64,000 nt of DNA from Physcomitrium patens (lineage: Eukaryota; Streptophyta; Bryopsida; Funariales; Funariaceae), in contig NC_037254.1 in the NCBI RefSeq assembly GCF_000002425.4, positions 3,685,797 to 3,749,796 of the forward strand. Reading direction: 5' to 3'. Below are positions 59,240 to 64,000 of the stretch, one piece after another. Every line of letters begins with the position of its first letter. Position 1 is the first letter of the stretch. The position numbers and the translations under genes were made by a program. The notes under the pieces were generated by a model. The model made no database searches, had not been told where the DNA came from, and was given only the letters and a program-made list of their open reading frames with translations.

Positions 59240-59790
59240 TCAAGTCTAATGTCTTTATCAAATTATGGTGTCTATCATTTATCAATGTTTTTTTAAGCAC
59301 ATCAGCAAGCATGTCTTTTGTAGTACAATACTTCATACTAATTACTCCATCTTCAATTTTTTCTTGTATGAAATGATGTTGAACATCAATATGCTTGATT
59401 CTTGAATGGTGCTTTGAATTCTTGGAAAATAGAAGATATCATTGATTGTTACACATTATTAAAGTTGCTTCCAATTGTGCTAGTCTAATGTCTTTTGAAA
59501 GTTATCTTATCCAACATGCTTCCATTGCACAATGACTTACTGCCATATACTCAACTTCCATGGTTGATCTTGCAGTGGTAGGTTATTTCTTGCAATTCGA
59601 TGAAATGGCTCCTATTCCAATAAAGAATACATATCTTCTTGTAGATCTTCTATTATTTCTATTTCCAATCCTATCCACATTACAATATCCTTGCAAATCA
59701 ATGTTCTTACTACTAAGGCACAATTTGAAGTTCTTTGTACCTTTCAAGTACCTCAATATCCTTTTTACCATTATTCATTGTAGTGGTCTT
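59240..59790 (-). pseudogene. Copia RNase H pseudogene
   Basis: 'MVKRILRYLKGTKNFKLCL', 'LQGYCNVDRIGN' (the usual Y-x-D-A-D-W-A-G decayed) and 'NRRSTRRYVFFIGIGAISSNCKK' at 59771-59583. After a stop come 'TTARSTMEVEYMAVSHC' and, near 59400-59330, 'HHSRIKHIDVQHHFIQEKI'. This is the copia C-terminal RNase H. Confidence 0.85.
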
Positions 59791-59799
59791 GTTACTACA

Positions 59800-60560
59800 A
59801 TCTCTTACAAATTCTACTCCTTAGCAATATTGGAGCTCTTTCAAATCACTCATCTTATATTCTTTTTCTAATATGGCCTTCATCCAATCCATCTTTTCCA
59901 TATTATTAGCAAAGATGATTATATCATCAACATAGAAGATTATAATCAATAGGAATTCTTTAGATTGCATCACATGTAGTGAATGATCAACCTCACTCCT
60001 TACAAATTTCTTATTGACAAAAAATGTGTCGATATGTTGGTACCATGCTCTTGGTGATTGTTTCATTTTATATGAGGATTTCTTTGTCTTGTTATATAAA
60101 TCCTTAAGGTTGATCCATGTAGATATCCTCTTATAATTTTTCATTCAAAAAGGATGTCTTCACATCCATTTGGTGCATTTCTAAGTTTATTCATGCCTTA
60201 ATTGCTACAATGGTTTTAATAGTGGTGATTTTGGCAACGAGTACATAAGTCTCATTGAAGTTGATTCGAGCAACTTGTGAATACCCTTTAGCAACTAATC
60301 TTGCCTTTTGCCTCACTACCACATTCATTGCATCTCTTTTAGTTCTAAACACCTACTTACAATCAATACTAAATTTATTTGTTTGGAAGTGTCAATTTCC
60401 ATGTACTATTATTCATAAAAGATTAATATTCTTCTTCCATAGCCTTCTCCTACTACAGTACATCTTCAAACTTTATAGCATTATCCAAAGACAACATATC
60501 AGTAAAAAAAAGTAATATTTGCATATTTTTTACTTACTTAAAAAAAGATGTGGTTCTTTC
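59800..60560 (-). pseudogene. Copia reverse transcriptase pseudogene
   Basis: 'RLVAKGYSQVARINFNETY' near 60290, 'MHQMDVKTSFLNEKL' near 60170, then 'KMKQSPRAWYQHIDTFF' and the catalytic box YVDD ('IIFYVDDIIIFANN') at about 59935-59924, then 'LEKEYKMSDLKEL'. Stops separate the blocks. Residues of the first and second catalytic aspartates (MDVKTSFLN, YVDD) survive. Confidence 0.88.
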
Positions 60561-61230
60561 ACCATTTGTCATGAGATTTTCTTTCTTTCAAAGAATATCT
60601 TCTTTCATTTAAAAAAGATTTAGCTTGTTATACTCGAAGCTCTCTTCCAAGGTTCTTCTCTCTTAAAGCTTGTCTTTTCTTACTTAAAAGTTGATAATCT
60701 TTATTATCATCATCATCATCATCATCATAATCTTTAATATCTTCATTGCTGGTCCTTGGAATTTATAAGGCATTTTTTCCATCTTCTTTGCCTCTTCATC
60801 TTCATTCACACCTTTATCATCTTCATTTTTTTCATCTTCTTCTTTTGTTGCTGGAATTGAAGTTGTATCCACAAACACATCATTATTCCCACTTGAATAC
60901 ATCTCCAAATACTCATAAGTACTTTTATGCTCTAAAAATTTAACATTACGACTTTTGATGATTTTTTTGGTGTCCAAATACATTAGCCTATATACCTTGG
61001 TACCTTCACAATATCCTAAGAAAATATTTTTTTTTTTTTACCTTTTGCATGAAGTTTGAACCTCATATAATCTAGTGTCTTTGTATATGCAATGCATCCA
61101 AAGGTCATTATATATGAAATGCAAGGTTGTCTTCTACTCTAACCTTCTTGTAGTGTCATTGATGCAAAAGCATTTATTGGACACTTATTCCTTATATATA
61201 TTGCATTCACCACATCTTTCATTCAAAATT
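60561..61230 (-). pseudogene. Copia integrase C-terminus / linker, decayed
   Basis: 'FGCIAYTKTLDYMRFKLHAKGKK'-type sequence near 61120-61040, 'TPKKSSKVVMLNF'/'DTKKIIKSRNVKFLEHKS' near 60980-60930, then an acidic stretch with repeated E-D-E-K. An (ATC)n run at about 60705-60728 codes for repeated aspartate or methionine depending on frame. It links integrase to RT in copia pol. Confidence 0.7.
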
Positions 61231-62260
61231 CATAATCAAGATTTTAAGAATAAAGCATGTTTCTTGTCATTTCCATAATAGTTTGATTTTTCTTTTCAAC
61301 CACACCATTTTGTTATGGAGTATATTGAATTATTTTTTGTCTAAGAATTCCTTCATTTTTCAAATAAACATCAAATTTCTTAGACATGTACTCACTTTTA
61401 TTGTCCATATGTAGCACTTTAATCTTGCACTCACTTTGTTTCTCAAAAAGTATTTTAAACTCCTTAAACTTCAAAATGCATTCACTCTTTGTCTTAAGAA
61501 TGTAATTCCAAATCTTTCTTAAAAAATCATCAATGAAAATGAAGAAATACCTTGCTCTTCCAATATTTGTATTCTTTATAAGTCCACATACATCAGAATG
61601 GACAATCTCCAACAACTTTATAACACATATTGTTATATCACTTGAATATGAGGCCATTTATTGTTTGCCTTATATGCATCCTTCACATGCAAGTTGTATT
61701 GCATTTTGGCTTGTTTTGCTAAGATCTAAGTCACTTACCATAGATTTAAGTTTTTTCATGTTCTTCACATTTAAATCACCAAGGCGACAATGCCAAATAT
61801 TCAACTTGTCTTGGTTTGATGTAAACTCAGCAAATGTAGCTACTTCCACTTCATTGACCTTCTTATACTTGAGGCAATACAAATTCTCCAGTGTAGAGCC
61901 TTTTGTAACTATGTTTCTATATAATATTTTTATAAAAAATCTATTCATATTGAATTAAACCATAAAACCTTTTATTATAAATTTACTTACCAAAACTAGG
62001 TTTTGTTTTATCTTAAGTACATAGAAGAATTTTTTTAATCTAATCCTATTAGTTTGTCCATTCACAATCACTTTTACCATAATAGAACCAATTCTAATAG
62101 CTTCACATGTGCCACTATTTTTCAAAATCAAATTTGATGCTAAAATAGCCTCATAAGTACCAAATGAATATTTATAAGGTACCATATGCTTAGAACAACC
62201 TGAATCTACAATCTATTTTGACATAGCAACCATAGAGGTCCCATTTGTTGTTGTGAATGT
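61231..62260 (-). pseudogene. Copia protease and integrase core pseudogene
   Basis: The protease motif D-S-G-C is intact near 62205 ('IVDSGCSKHMVPYKYSF'). The GAG-pre-integrase zinc region reads 'IWHCRLGDLNVKNMKKL' near 61800, with 'QLACEGCI'. The integrase core follows: 'IVHSDVCGLI' (D), 'FFIFIDDFLRKIW', 'VLHMDNKSEYMSKKF' (D, with the usual DNGGEF altered) and 'PQQNGVVEKKNQTIMEM' (E) near 61310. Stops lie between the blocks. Confidence 0.85.
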
Positions 62261-63039
62261 ATAATCTTGTCCTCCAAACTCATCTTGTATACTATTTGCA
62301 TTCTCATTTTCTATCTTTTTGTCTTTGTAATAATTTCGAGCAAAATGTAGTATTTTGTCATAAATGAAGCAAGTTTTGATATTACCTTGTTGATTTGAAT
62401 AGTTTCCCTTGCCTTATCATGAATAGAATGTTGAATCTTTATTTTGAGATTTTTTTTTCTCTCAATTACTTCATGGCTAAGTCTTGCTATTATATAGTCC
62501 ATTATGAATTCTTTCATCTTAATAGATTTCAAAGCCACAATGAGGTAGTTTTAGGATTCCAGCAAGCTCATGAATAGAATTATGACAAAAACTACCTCTT
62601 CTAAGGGCTTGTCAATAATTACAAGCTAATTTATAAGTGCCTTCATTTTCTTGATGCATGCCATGAAGTCTTCACCTTCTTCCATCTTACATTTAAAGAA
62701 CTTTCTCCTCGTGTAGATGATGTTGGATAAGTTCTTCCTCTCATAGATGTTATAAAGAGTCTTCTATACTTCTGCTGATCCTTTGCAAGAAATAATATAG
62801 AAGAAGTTGGCTTCATCAACATTGCATGCAATCAATCCAAAGGCCTTCTTTTCAAAATGTTTATAGTCCTTCTTCTCTTTTGTATGAGCATGCATGCTTG
62901 GAAGCTCTTTACTTTCATCTACAATATTCAATAGGTCCAAAGAAACCAATAAAAGCTCTATTTTTGACCTTTCAATGGTAGAATTCTCACCTCTAAACTT
63001 TTTAATTGCTCTCAAGCCTTCACCCTTACTTGAAGCCAT
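62261..63039 (-). pseudogene. Copia gag pseudogene
   Basis: Starts at ATG 63039 ('MASSKGEGLRAIKKFRGEN'), then 'KIELLLVSLDLLNIVD', 'KKDYKHFEKKAFGLIACNV' and 'SCKGSAEV'. After a stop come 'TLYNIYERKNLSNIIYTRRKF', 'CKMEEGEDFMACIKKMKALI' and, near 62380, a zinc-knuckle remnant 'KTCFIYDKILHFARNYYKD', where two of the knuckle cysteines are tyrosine. A UBN2/Retrotran-gag-type capsid protein. Confidence 0.85.
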
Positions 63040-63592
63040 GTTTAATAAAGAGATTTATAAAAAAAGATCAAGAGAAATAGTCCTTAAGCTCTCAAAATCA
63101 GCAAGAAGGTGTCGCTGCATTAAAATCTTAGAAATTTTTTTTATAAATAAACTAGTTTTTTCACTTTCAAAACACTCTCAACTTCTTTTCTAAAACCTTT
63201 CACAAGTTCAATGATCAATGTAAATGTTTCAACCCAGATTTTTCACTCTTCTATCACTTTTATGCTTACAAATCACGTCTAGGCACTATAAGAGGTCTTT
63301 TAAGCACCTTAAGCTCTTTTAACACATGAAACTACAAAGTTACTCTATCAAGGATCTTAATCAATAAGAAAATATAAGACTAGTATTCTATAACATCACC
63401 ATAAGGTGTAAATCAAATCTTAAATTTAAGATGCACTCAACCACAAGTAAGAGCAAATAAAGATCTAGATCTAGATCTAAATTTAAAAATTAAGAGTTTG
63501 AAAATCCTAACATCAACAACAAAAATATGATTTACTCTATACAATAACAAAGACTTCATATAACCTCAAAGAAACTTACAAGGAATTATAAG
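63040..63592 (-). other. Copia leader between LTR and gag
   Basis: About 550 bases with no open frame of note. It includes a short GATCTA repeat near 63461-63480. No primer-binding site could be assigned. Confidence 0.5.
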
Positions 63593-63918
63593 TGGACCCA
63601 TAACCTATTAAAGAAAGAGAAAGAAGCCACAAAACTTAGCATCAGTAAGATTGCACACAAAGTGAAGTATGGAGTAAGATGACTTTTACTTCCAACACTC
63701 TTTACTTATAACTAGAGTTTATATCAATTATAGATTAACTTTATCTACAATCATTTTTATCCTTCTTTCCTACATCCAACTAAATCTTAAATTCTTCTTA
63801 ACCTAGCCGCCACCATAATAACATCTTTTAATCCTTTATTATATTTTAATTATTAGCAATTTACTATGGTTTTACTCTATATGGTAGCAACTATGCAAGA
63901 TCTTGCTGATCTTCAACA
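63593..63918 (-). repeat. Copia 5' LTR
   Basis: On the minus strand it begins TGTTGAAGATCAGCAAGATC at 63918. It is homologous to 58860-59210. The inner edge at 63593 is estimated from where homology fades. Confidence 0.75.
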
Positions 63919-64000
63919 AGCATCATATTTGTCTTATCAAAAATCATCTACTTTAAGATTGGAAGTCTTTTTTACTCTCATGAAGTACCTCAAAATGTTT
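63919..64000. other. Right flank of the copia element
   Basis: 82 bases, no feature seen. Confidence 0.5.

Larger units (their letters stand above)
58860..63918 (-). mobile_element. Ty1/copia element, decayed
   Basis: Minus-strand element with two LTRs of about 330-350 bases and one gag-pol region in copia order: gag, protease, integrase, RT, RNase H. The many stops and frameshifts show it is old. No target duplication was found at the edges chosen. Confidence 0.88.

Overview
The window looks like plant (streptophyte) nuclear heterochromatin. It is strongly AT-rich and carries no intact host gene that I can recognise. Almost everything identifiable is a retrotransposon in some stage of decay. 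The plant assignment rests on an exact 18-base primer-binding site for a plant-type cytosolic tRNA-Trp and on the mix of Ty3/gypsy, chromovirus, Ty1/copia and L1-like LINE sequences. The family-A pol resembles, from memory, elements of charophyte/early land-plant type rather than common angiosperm lineages, so a non-flowering plant is my guess. Species cannot be told from the sequence.

Layout. About 1-9.1 kb is a very old minus-strand family-A Ty3/gypsy element (A-old), running off the left edge, with two solo LTRs of its own family nested in its gag (4429-~6120 and ~6314-7937). 10833-16378 is a decayed plus-strand chromovirus (B1). 18686-36032 is a plus-strand family-A element (A-mid). Its 3' LTR is split by a much younger, opposite-strand family-A element (A-young, 26274-35052), which has two 1.4-kb LTRs, a perfect tRNA-Trp primer site, a polypurine tract and long gag-pro and pol frames. 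36033-38776 is the 3' half of a second chromovirus (B3). 39.06-40.85 kb is a minus-strand LINE ORF2 relic. 41178-48789 is a third chromovirus (B2) with a family-A solo LTR in its gag. 49.5-51.1 kb is a GC-richer island of unknown nature containing a tRNA-Gly-like half. 52-58.8 kb is simple-repeat and AT-rich sequence with few recognisable relics. 58860-63918 is a decayed minus-strand copia element with both LTRs.

How the parts work together. In family A, gag-pro is one frame and pol lies in the -1 frame. In both better-preserved copies the frames overlap at an in-frame G GAT TTT heptamer, which suggests programmed -1 frameshifting. The copies form an age series. The youngest is close to half GC in its LTRs, and the older ones drift to AT mainly by C-to-T and G-to-A changes, which also explain most in-frame stops. 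This fits silencing by cytosine methylation followed by deamination. No cellular pathway, CRISPR array or intact RNA gene was found.
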